Assembly (NCBI GenBank): GCA_003116975.1
Contig: BGKB01000035.1
Span: 124,001-188,000 of the forward strand
Direction: 5' to 3'
Source: Aurantiochytrium sp. KH105
Lineage: Eukaryota > Sar > Bigyra > Thraustochytrida > Thraustochytriidae
Length of the DNA stretch: 64,000 nt
Part shown: positions 1 through 8,297 of the stretch, piece after piece
Layout of the letters: each line of letters opens with the position of its first letter
Numbering within the stretch: the first letter of the stretch is position 1
Position numbers and translations under genes: made by a program
The notes under the pieces: model-generated
Databases searched by the model: none
Told to the model about the DNA's origin: nothing
The model's input: the letters and a program-made list of their open reading frames with translations, nothing else

Positions 1-11
1 GGAGCGGCGCC

Positions 12-2267
12 ATGCAGGCCTCGCCCGAAAGTGCGCCCCTCGCTCGCGCCGAGGCGGCCTCCGCGCGGGATGGAGCTGGGAGCACCGTCGCCTCTATGAT
101 GCACGGCGGCGCGGACGAGGTGTACGAAGACGAGGCCGCCGCCGCCGCCGAGGCTGGAGGAGGAACGCGGGCTGACGAGGACCAGGATGACTTTGAGTTC
201 GACCTGACGACCATCGAGGAGGATCTGGCGAGATTCCAGGAGGACGAAGTCGTGCGCGACGCCCTGGCGAGAGGCGTGGATCTTCGCTCGTATTCACGCC
301 AGATCGACGGGGACCTGCGCGCACTCCAGTCGAGCTCGATCCCGGAATTTGTCATTGAGGCGCCCGTCTCGGCAGAACTGTACCGCGAACTAACCGCGTG
401 CGACGAGGCTCTTGCCGGCATGGAAAATGTTCTCCTTGGGTTCCAGGCAGATCTAGGCGGCATCAGCGACGAGATCCGACACCTTCAGGACGAATCTCTA
501 CTCATGAGTGTCAAGCTCAAGAACAGACGCGCTGCCGAAGAAGACTTTTGTCGCGTCCTCGAGAATCTCATCGTGCCCGAGACCCTTATTGTTGGCATCT
601 GCCAGGGCGAGGTCAACGAAGACTATGTGCTCTATGTCCAGGAACTTTCCCGCAAGATGAAGTTTGTGAGAAACAAGGATCCCGTTCCGGGTGCTGGCTC
701 AGTGGCGCCCAGCGACATGCAGGCTGTCCAAGATGTGGAACCACAGCTGGAAAAGCTTCGCCTGAAGGCTGTCGCGAAAGTTCGTCAGTTTCTCCTCGAC
801 CAAATCAACGCGCTCAAGAAACCAAAGACGAATGTGCAGGTTATGCAACAGAACGTTTTGCTCAAATTCAAAGTATTCATGACCTTTCTAGCCGCTCACG
901 CCCCAGCCGTTGCCGAGGAGGTTCGCGCCACCTATGTCGACGCGATGACACGAATTTTGTACTCGCTCTTTAAGAGCTACACGAGCAGCTTGCTCAAGCT
1001 GCAAGTCCCTGGCCCTGTCAAGGAAGATGTCATTGGTGCTGAGGAAACAGTAGTATCCGCACAAGAGTCGAATGTGGCGTCCCCCTTTGGACCCACAGGC
1101 CTCGGACAACGGGAGTCCGAGCTCGGCGAACCGGATGCGCCTCCGATCATCTCTCATCTAGCCAAGTCCAGGGGGACAAGGTTCCACTTTGAGTGCATTT
1201 TCCGATCCGTGCAAAAGCATCTCATGGATTCAGCAACCTCTGAGTTCCTATTCATTCTTGAGTTTTTTGACGCGCGCTCGCATGATCTCTTCAATCAAAT
1301 TTTTGCCAAGACGCTCTCATTGTGTCTGGAGCATGTGGAAAACTTTTTGTACTCGTGTAACGATCCGGTTGCGCTGCTGCTCATGATCCGGACCACGCAG
1401 TCGCATCGTCTTCAGATGGAGCGCCGACGCGTCCCTGTGCTCGACGGCTACTTTGATCATGTGGGCATGATGCTCTGGCCGCAGTTCAAAAAGGTCTTTG
1501 ACGCGAACCTACGGAGCCTGCGTGCACCCGCACTTGCAAAACTTGGTGTGCAGCGCCTCTCGTTGCAGCCGCACTATGTCTCGTTGCGCTACGCGCGCTT
1601 CACTTCGTCCGTGTACGCTATCAGCACGTCATTAACGACCTCGGACGATATGTTGCCGCACCATATGAGCGCGCTGCGCCAGGCGTACCTAGACCTCCTG
1701 GACAAGCTCGTCATCGCGGCAACACAATCACGGCAGCACCACCGTGCGCTGGAAACTTCGCGCGGTAAGCTCGTTTTTCGCATTAACAACCTTGACGCGG
1801 TGATCAGCTACTTTTCCAAGGCCTCGCACTCGAGCAATCCCGAGGATTATCGTGCTCTGGAAGAGCTTCTCTTGTACGATGTAGAAATGTACATTGAGGA
1901 AGAACTCGCGCAGGTGCTTGGCCCCTTGGTAGCCTTTGTCAAGGAGCGCGGGGCCGGCGACGGTGAGGAGGATAGCGCCAGTGCAGCACCGATTGACGAG
2001 ACAAAGCTTCGCGCTCTCGTTCAGGACATTTCGTCGCGCTGGCGCGCTACGCTGGAACAGCTCCACACCGATGTGCAGAGCCATTTTTCTGCGTCGCCAG
2101 CCACGGGACGCGACGTCTTGCAGCGCATGTTTGCCCAGTATTGCATTTACTATTCGAGCTTTCGCCAACTTGCGAGCAAGTTTGATGGAGCCGACGCCAA
2201 ATTGGTCGACGCCCAGGTCGTCATGAACGAGATGAAGCGCTTTGGGCACATGTCGCGCAACGCATGA
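12..2267 (+). CDS. VPS52: Vps52-family subunit of the GARP/EARP tethering complex
   Basis: 751-aa protein. The central block after an acidic, Ala-rich N terminus (about residues 1-60) contains the Vps52 signature region: a heptad-rich segment around residues 120-200 with IPEFVIEAP, LRDES-like coiled coil and a LIVPETLI stretch typical of Vps52/Sac2. Vps52 joins Vps51, Vps53 and Vps54 (GARP, endosome to trans-Golgi) or Syndetin (EARP, recycling endosomes) and tethers vesicles. Length is close to the usual 640-760 aa. No membrane segment or signal peptide is visible, as expected for a peripheral subunit. The ATG at 12 is the first in the window, but the frame is open to the left edge, so an upstream start cannot be excluded. 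It converges on the PI4-kinase gene. Confidence 0.88.
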   Translation: MQASPESAPLARAEAASARDGAGSTVASMMHGGADEVYEDEAAAAAEAGGGTRADEDQDDFEFDLTTIEEDLARFQEDEVVRDALARGVDLRSYSRQIDGDLRALQSSSIPEFVIEAPVSAELYRELTACDEALAGMENVLLGFQADLGGISDEIRHLQDESLLMSVKLKNRRAAEEDFCRVLENLIVPETLIVGICQGEVNEDYVLYVQELSRKMKFVRNKDPVPGAGSVAPSDMQAVQDVEPQLEKLRLKAVAKVRQFLLDQINALKKPKTNVQVMQQNVLLKFKVFMTFLAAHAPAVAEEVRATYVDAMTRILYSLFKSYTSSLLKLQVPGPVKEDVIGAEETVVSAQESNVASPFGPTGLGQRESELGEPDAPPIISHLAKSRGTRFHFECIFRSVQKHLMDSATSEFLFILEFFDARSHDLFNQIFAKTLSLCLEHVENFLYSCNDPVALLLMIRTTQSHRLQMERRRVPVLDGYFDHVGMMLWPQFKKVFDANLRSLRAPALAKLGVQRLSLQPHYVSLRYARFTSSVYAISTSLTTSDDMLPHHMSALRQAYLDLLDKLVIAATQSRQHHRALETSRGKLVFRINNLDAVISYFSKASHSSNPEDYRALEELLLYDVEMYIEEELAQVLGPLVAFVKERGAGDGEEDSASAAPIDETKLRALVQDISSRWRATLEQLHTDVQSHFSASPATGRDVLQRMFAQYCIYYSSFRQLASKFDGADAKLVDAQVVMNEMKRFGHMSRNA

Positions 2268-2598
2268 AATTTTTACTTGTTGTCGCAAGGAAATACACGT
2301 TGGCAGACAGGGAACCCGGTCTTCAAGGTGATGTACGTCCTGCCCTTCGGATGGCGGCCACCCGTACCTCGTTCGTCCATACGCTTGTTCTGGCGATTTT
2401 TAAAGCCGGTAAACAACAAAGACACTAGAAATGCATAATTGATTACTCTTGCGACGAGAATGGGAGAGAAGGAAAGAAAATTAGTGACGTGATGTGTTGC
2501 GTTGCGTTGTTGGCTTGCTATCGATTGGGTTGATTTTTTTTGTCGTCAAACTCTACTTTTTTTTGTTAATCAGCCGGCCAAAGTGTTGTTGTATTTGA
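2268..2598. other. Convergent 3' intergenic region, VPS52 / PI4K
   Basis: 331 bp between two stop codons, clearly more AT-rich than the coding flanks, with several T-runs (for example around 2534-2540 and 2561-2567). It probably carries both 3' UTRs and polyadenylation signals. No gene seen. Confidence 0.6.
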
Positions 2599-4890
2599 TC
2601 AAAAGATTGGTCGGATACCGTTAGTTCGCTGCTGGAACTTTTCGTACAGCACTGTGCCGCGATGCTGCTTGGCCTTGGCAATCATGTCCTCAATCTTGAC
2701 TTCAATTTCGTCGTCCTCAAGATCAATGAAAAGACGCTGTCGGAGCTCCCGGATGACGCGCTTGACGCCTCCACCGGGCTGGTTAAATGCAGGAAGATTT
2801 GACTTGTAGCCAGTGACCTCAATGAGCGTCTCGAGGGTGTCAATCTCGTCGCGGATCGCCAGGAGGCCGCGCGTGCAGAGCTCCTTAAAGTACTGCCAGT
2901 TTGGATGTTCAACACCACCCATAACCTCGACCATTTCGTTGGTAAGCTTGAAGGCCGCCCGCTCAAAGGAGAAGTTCGTATGCGCAACCTTGTCCTTGCC
3001 CGGGGCCATGGCAAAGATAAACCCGTAGTCAATGTGGACAACGCGACCGTCGTTGCGGAGCATGATGTTGCCGTTGTGGCGATCGTGAACGCCAAAAATG
3101 TAGCACATCATTGAATATCCAGCCATGGACTCGACAAAGCGCCGACGCGCCGCAGCCACTTCGTGCGGCATCGTAAAGCTTCGCTGAAAGTGCTCCTCCA
3201 GCGTCACATTGCGCTTCTCCTCTGCATAATATTCCGACTTGATCGCATCCAAAGACTGCGCATCCTCCACGACCTCGATGAGACCCAGTGTTCTTCCCGT
3301 GGGGAGAATCCGATAAGGCTGCAGCCAGAGGTTGAGATCGAGGTCCGACCATGTATCGTCGAGAAAGGAAATCAGCTGCATCATGAATGCCTCTTGTCGG
3401 AGATCATCGTTGCTCTTTGCAATCACGCGTTGCACGCCGGTGATGGAGGGAATGTTCATTCGGGACATGGACGATGCCTCCCGCGTGAGTTCCTGCTCCT
3501 CGGCCCAGATGCTCGAGGGCGATCGTTGAAGAGGCATCAAGACCGAGGCAATCTTCTGCCCCAGACTTGCGTCCTCCTGAACAGCGCCCTCACCGTAATG
3601 CGCGTGCAAGGTGGTGGCAATGTCCGTCCCCATGCCGCCGACGGCAAAGGTGAGCAAGACGGGGACGCGCTCTCGCGTCGAAAAGGCGCGGGCGTGGTTT
3701 GCGTCAACATCAATGACGCCCTCGAACTCGGCCGTCGAGCGCTTGAGCGGCACGTAGAGTCCCTTTGACGCATCAAAGTCTTTGCCGAGGCGCAGGCATG
3801 CGCGCTTGAGCGCGCCTGCGCGGTCGTTCTTTTCCGTGTCCCGCATGAGCTCGGAAATGTCCGTGAGACTGGACACGAAACGAAGTTCGTCTTGGAAGAA
3901 CTGGTGGCGCTCATTTTGGGCCACGCTCGTTTCGGCGTCGACGAGATCAGAAGGCTTGATGAGCGGCGGCTGCTCGGCGGCCTTGCGGAGATGCCTGATC
4001 CAATCGTTGCGTGTGCTCTCATTCGGCGCAGCCAGCTTGAAAACGCGGCCGGTATGGATCTCGCGAATCTCAAAGTAAAAGTCGTACGTGCGATGCGTCT
4101 TGCCCTCGACGATTTCCGCGGCGTACAGCGGTATCGCCCGCTTGAGGGCGCCGTCGCGAATGCGGTAGCAGAGCAAGAGGCGGTTCTTGATGGCGAATCG
4201 CCGCTGCTTCCATCCTTTGGTGGCAAAAGGATTACTCCGGGTAGAGCGTTTGTAAAGGAGCTCGCCTTCAAGAAAAGCCTCGTCCGACTTGCCATACGAA
4301 ACGAGCTTGCGGGCATGCGCAAGTCGCAGCTGGCGGAGTTGGCCGTCAAGATTCGCCTTGTCGATCTCGCCGGACTGGAACTGTTCCTCGAGCTCGAGGA
4401 CCTCACTGTTGTCGCCGTACACGACTGCGCGCTCGAGCGCGTAAACGAGCGAGGAGCAGCGCAGGTAGATGTCCGTGTTCTGGTTCGGGTTCCGCTTACC
4501 GTTCTCCAGCTCGGGCTGCGCGTCCTCAAGGTAGCCCATGAGCTGCCAAAAAACGAGAAAAGAAAAGTGCATCGAGACCTGGCACACCATGAGCATGAAC
4601 TCCTGCAGCATGTCCTCGGAAAGGCTGTCCGCGTGCACGAGCATGTGCACGAGCTGCGGCAGGTAGAACTCGACGCCGTCGAGGAGCTTCTTGCTCGAGT
4701 GCCGTTCTTGGAGGACCTCGATCACGCTCGACACGAGTTCGGGCCGTTCACGCGCCTTCCACATGAGCAGCGTCACGGCTCGCATGTCGAGCTCCTCGTC
4801 CTCCTTGAGCTGCGTCACCTGCACGCTGAGGTGCTTGGCGAGCCCCACGGAATTGTCCAGCTCTTCATCTCGCTCGGCAGACGTCGCCAT
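2599..4890 (-). CDS. PI4KB: Type III phosphatidylinositol 4-kinase beta (Pik1/PI4KB) with an internal PH domain
   Basis: 763-aa lipid kinase that phosphorylates PtdIns to PtdIns4P, in other eukaryotes at the Golgi. Residues about 30-200 form the helical PIK/lipid-kinase-unique domain (FWQLMGYLED, YLRCSSLVYALE). Residues about 205-306 read as a complete PH domain (EGELLYKR at the start, NDWIRHLRKA in the C-terminal helix). Residues about 375-763 are the PI3/4-kinase catalytic domain: lysine in VIAKSNDDLRQE (K492), catalytic loop GVHDRHNGN (about 600-608), activation loop HIDYGFIF (about 619-626), and the TNGI C-terminal signature typical of the beta class. Start: the frame stays open upstream to 5169 but without an ATG and with low-complexity Arg/Ser residues; the ATG ending at 4890 is the first. 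A PH domain is absent from animal and yeast PI4KB. Confidence 0.92.
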   Translation of the reverse strand: MATSAERDEELDNSVGLAKHLSVQVTQLKEDEELDMRAVTLLMWKARERPELVSSVIEVLQERHSSKKLLDGVEFYLPQLVHMLVHADSLSEDMLQEFMLMVCQVSMHFSFLVFWQLMGYLEDAQPELENGKRNPNQNTDIYLRCSSLVYALERAVVYGDNSEVLELEEQFQSGEIDKANLDGQLRQLRLAHARKLVSYGKSDEAFLEGELLYKRSTRSNPFATKGWKQRRFAIKNRLLLCYRIRDGALKRAIPLYAAEIVEGKTHRTYDFYFEIREIHTGRVFKLAAPNESTRNDWIRHLRKAAEQPPLIKPSDLVDAETSVAQNERHQFFQDELRFVSSLTDISELMRDTEKNDRAGALKRACLRLGKDFDASKGLYVPLKRSTAEFEGVIDVDANHARAFSTRERVPVLLTFAVGGMGTDIATTLHAHYGEGAVQEDASLGQKIASVLMPLQRSPSSIWAEEQELTREASSMSRMNIPSITGVQRVIAKSNDDLRQEAFMMQLISFLDDTWSDLDLNLWLQPYRILPTGRTLGLIEVVEDAQSLDAIKSEYYAEEKRNVTLEEHFQRSFTMPHEVAAARRRFVESMAGYSMMCYIFGVHDRHNGNIMLRNDGRVVHIDYGFIFAMAPGKDKVAHTNFSFERAAFKLTNEMVEVMGGVEHPNWQYFKELCTRGLLAIRDEIDTLETLIEVTGYKSNLPAFNQPGGGVKRVIRELRQRLFIDLEDDEIEVKIEDMIAKAKQHRGTVLYEKFQQRTNGIRPIF

Positions 4891-5976
4891 GGTCGTCGTC
4901 TCGACTCTCTCGCTCTCTCTCTCTCTCGCTCGCTCGCTCTCCTTTGCGCGGCCTCGCGGCGGCGGCGGGACGTACGCGCACGAGCAAGCTCCCTGGGCCC
5001 CGCTGCCGCGCGCAAGAGAGGCCTCCTGGCGTCTGCCGCGACGCAGAAGAAGAGTTAATGCCCTCGCCGCCAAGAGCTCGGGGTCCTCGCTCGCTCGCGC
5101 GCCCGCCCCCTCCTTACGCGCGCGAGCGACGACAGCGACAGTGACAGTGGCAGTGACAATCACAGCCACCGCGACAAGCAGCGAGAGAAGAGCGTCAAGT
5201 CCTCCCTGCCAGCGGCGTCTGCGCCGGCTTGCGCGACTGCCCTCCCTCCTTTAGGTCGCGCGCGCGTGCACGCGCTGGCCCTCTCCTATCCTTTCCTTTC
5301 CTTGCCCTCTCTCTCTGGAGCCTCTCTCTCTCACTCGCTCACTGTCGGCCCATACATTACGGACAGGGAGGCTCGCCTCGGTGACTGCCTCGTGCCTGCC
5401 TTCGTGCGGCGCGTGCATGAAGGAATGAATACCTACCTACCGCGGCGCCGAAGGTCGCGGCGGAGGCGAGCCGGCGGGAGGAGGGAGGGCGGGAGGAGGA
5501 GGAGGCGCGAGGGCTTTGAGCGCCGCGTGGCAGGCGGGACCTAGGGCCTCCTTCACAGTCAGACTGACATTTGTGAATGAAGATGCGGCAGCTCATCACG
5601 ATGTCACAAGCAGATTACTATCTAGGGAAGGCCTTGTTTGTTTGAGGGGTAGAATGGGCTCGACAATGCAGGGCGCGCCGAGGGACCAGATCTACGAGTC
5701 GTCTTGAGGACGGAGACAAGGAGTGGACGCCCTTGCTCTTGCCGGCTGAGCTGACGACTTGGATGCAGTGCAGCTTACTTCTTACGACATCGAAAATGAC
5801 CCAACCGCCGTTGCTGTAAAAGAAAGAAGGGCACAGTGCGGCCCAAAAATCGAAGCCAAAGCAAGCAAGCAAGCAAGCAGCGGCAGCAGCAGGCCCAGCT
5901 GTTGCACTGACAACACGACGGGAACGCGGGCAAGGAGCGCGGGGAGAGACTTCGTGCGCTGTTCTGCCGGCCTATA

Positions 5977-6011
<35 letters not shown>

Positions 6012-6058
6012 TCCGCTCGCTAGCTAGCCAGCCGCCGAGGCCAGAAGAGAAGGAAAAG
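4891..6058. promoter_or_regulatory. Divergent intergenic region / shared promoter, PI4K and CAP-Gly gene
   Basis: 1.17 kb between two divergently transcribed genes. It holds a CT-rich tract just before the PI4K start (about 4905-4940), a (GCAA)n stretch near 5862-5880 and a (CCTG)n array at 5977-6010, about 50 bp before the CAP-Gly ATG. Reading frames here are low-complexity and not convincing. Probably both promoters and 5' UTRs. Confidence 0.55.
5977..6010. repeat. (CCTG)n microsatellite
   Basis: About eight uninterrupted CCTG units ending roughly 50 bp upstream of the CAP-Gly gene ATG. Same tetramer family (reverse complement GGCA) as the arrays at 40289 and 51473. Confidence 0.95.
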
Positions 6059-8101
6059 ATGCAGGTCGAGCCAGGCAGCCGCGTCCGGTTGGCGCACCTG
6101 GGTGATGCCCAGGGCACCGTCCGCTTCCTCGGGTCCGTTCACTATGCCAAGGGCGACGACTGGGTAGGCGTGGAGATGGACGACCCCATTGGCAAGAACA
6201 ACGGCTCCGTCAAAGGCCAGACGTACTTTTCCTGCAACGACAAACATGGCGTCTTTGCTCGCCTTGGCAGTGTCAAGTTGGACGCCGCTAACAGCAGCAA
6301 TAAAGCAAAAGTCAGCAGTAGCAGCAGCAACAACAACAACAACAACAATAACAACAACGAGGACGGTGCAGGATCTGTCGAAAACCGGTCTGCGGATGAG
6401 CTCAAACGCGCAGGGAATGAGCGTTTTGTTGCCAAGGATTTCGAAGGCGCCCTCATGCTCTACTCCATGGCACTTGAGCAAGATCCGAGAAACGCCATTC
6501 TTTGTGGAAATCGTGCAGCCTGCCTTCTCGAGCTGGATGACCCGGAAAACGCGTTGATTGACGCAGAAGCAGCCATCGATGCCCAACCTGACTGGTGGAA
6601 GGGCCACATGCGTCGCGGCAAGGCGCTCAAGATGTTGGACGAATTCGAGGAGGCCGCACATAGCCTCACAAAGGCCGCTGAGCTTGTGTCAGACATGCAA
6701 CAGCGTAACGAGCTCCTCGGTCTCGCAAAAGGATGTCTGCAGATGGCCATGCAGGCAGATAGCAGGCAAACCGCCTCGGCTTCCTCGGAACCCTCATGGT
6801 TGGCTGCACTCCCGCCGGATATTGCTGCAGAGGCTCGCTCCAATCCCGAATTCATGGCCGCCCTCATGGAGGAGATGCAGGGCATGGGCATGGATATGGG
6901 CATGGACATGGGCATGGGCATGGGTATGGACGATATGAGCCATCTCGGAGATGGAATGCCGCCCATGCCTCCCGGCATGATGCCTGGCATGGATATGGGC
7001 ATGGGACAAGGCGGGACGGGCATTGAGAAACAGCGCCTCAAACGCCCCGTTCTTCTTGTGCTCCCTCTGCACGAAGCCGCCAAGGAGGGCGACACAGAAA
7101 AAGTGCTAAGCGAACTACAAGATGACTCAACTGGAGTCAACGAACTCGACTCGCACGGCAGAACTCCGCTTGCCTGGGCTTGTCTCGGAGGCCACGTGGA
7201 TGCTGCACGAGCTCTCATCGATGCAGGGGCAGCAGTTGATCCGGTGAAGTCCAACGCCAAATCCACTTCTGAAGATCTTGGAGACGAGAACGAGGATGAA
7301 GATGATGTCGCCATTCCTCTCCACTTTGCCATTCGATCCGGCTCAAAAGAAATGGTCAATCTACTCTTGGATAAGGGCGCAGATCCCGAGTTGCAAGAAC
7401 CCATTCTCGGCCACAATGCACTTCACCAAGCAGTCAAGTCAGGCCACGCTGATCTCGTGTGCGCCCTTCTCGATAGATTTGGCGCCAGTCTTGGTGATAA
7501 GGAGGATCTTCGAGGCATTTCCCCTTTCAGCCTTGCGTGCACTGTCAAGTATGCGGGCGATCGCCTTGCGTTGCTGCGAGACATGCACTCGCGTGGCGCC
7601 TCTGTGAGTGCGGGCGTCCTCTTTGCCGCGCTCACCCGTGTCGAAGACGAGGGTATCCTCGCGCTCCTCCAGGAATTAGACCCCGCTGCCCGTGTCGATG
7701 CTAATCCTGCACTGCGCACGGCCTCTGGAGCGACGCTTCTTCATTTGGCGGCACGAATGACTCCTGCAAAGGATGCTGAAAGTCAGATCAAATCCTTGTT
7801 GCAAAATGGTATGAAACCCTTTGTCAACGACCTCGACAGCAACGGTTGCTCACCCCTCGGCGTCGCCTGTCAGCGCAAGGCCTACCCCGGCGTTCTTCGC
7901 ATTCTTGCCGAAGCGGGTGCTGACGTCAACGCGCCTCAGGGCGCTTCTGGCAGCCGACCGCTGCACATCGTTGGTAACGAGTCGAATGAGCCTGCGTGGG
8001 AGGCTTTACTGGCTCTGGGCGCTGACGAGACCGCTACAGATCTAGAAGGTAAGCCCCCAAAGCTCCGGCCCAACCTCGCGGACAAGTGTTGCATCATGTA
8101 A
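6059..8101 (+). CDS. CAP-Gly / TPR / ankyrin-repeat protein with C-terminal CaaX box
   Basis: 680-aa protein. Residues about 5-73 are a CAP-Gly domain (GKNNGSVKG core, GVFARLGSVKL end), which in other proteins binds the EEY/F tails of tubulin and EB proteins. A polar Ser/Asn linker (about 80-105) is followed by a TPR unit (about 112-220; GNERFVAKDFEGAL, GNRAACLLEL), an Sti1-like DIAAEARSNPEFMAALM segment, a Met/Gly-Met-rich stretch (about 275-320), and at least six ankyrin-type repeats (about 345-665). The last four residues are CCIM, a CaaX box whose terminal Met favours farnesylation. Start: the frame runs upstream to 5759 but that part translates the CCTG and GCAA repeats; the ATG at 6059 immediately precedes the CAP-Gly domain. 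No known protein with this exact order comes to mind; a prenyl-anchored link between membrane and microtubule tips is inference. Confidence 0.8.
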   Translation: MQVEPGSRVRLAHLGDAQGTVRFLGSVHYAKGDDWVGVEMDDPIGKNNGSVKGQTYFSCNDKHGVFARLGSVKLDAANSSNKAKVSSSSSNNNNNNNNNNEDGAGSVENRSADELKRAGNERFVAKDFEGALMLYSMALEQDPRNAILCGNRAACLLELDDPENALIDAEAAIDAQPDWWKGHMRRGKALKMLDEFEEAAHSLTKAAELVSDMQQRNELLGLAKGCLQMAMQADSRQTASASSEPSWLAALPPDIAAEARSNPEFMAALMEEMQGMGMDMGMDMGMGMGMDDMSHLGDGMPPMPPGMMPGMDMGMGQGGTGIEKQRLKRPVLLVLPLHEAAKEGDTEKVLSELQDDSTGVNELDSHGRTPLAWACLGGHVDAARALIDAGAAVDPVKSNAKSTSEDLGDENEDEDDVAIPLHFAIRSGSKEMVNLLLDKGADPELQEPILGHNALHQAVKSGHADLVCALLDRFGASLGDKEDLRGISPFSLACTVKYAGDRLALLRDMHSRGASVSAGVLFAALTRVEDEGILALLQELDPAARVDANPALRTASGATLLHLAARMTPAKDAESQIKSLLQNGMKPFVNDLDSNGCSPLGVACQRKAYPGVLRILAEAGADVNAPQGASGSRPLHIVGNESNEPAWEALLALGADETATDLEGKPPKLRPNLADKCCIM

Positions 8102-8297
8102 ATTCTAAAAGAGAATACGATGGTATCATTTTTGAGAGGAGAAAAAGTCAAACGCCACGCACGCGAGAAATCTTTTCTACGGCAGGGCAAACTCGCTGTC
8201 AGGCCAAATACAATATAGTTTTTCTGGGTTGACACAAGCCTTTGCAGAGTAGACTCACTTGTTCAGAAACAAAACGATCAATCAATTTCGGATGATT

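Noticed and set aside
4891-5169. N-terminal extension of the PI4-kinase frame
   Set aside because: Open frame but no ATG; translates CT/AG-rich repeats into Arg/Glu/Ser residues.
5759-6058. N-terminal extension of the CAP-Gly protein
   Set aside because: Translates GCAA and CCTG microsatellites; the ATG at 6059 sits directly before the domain.
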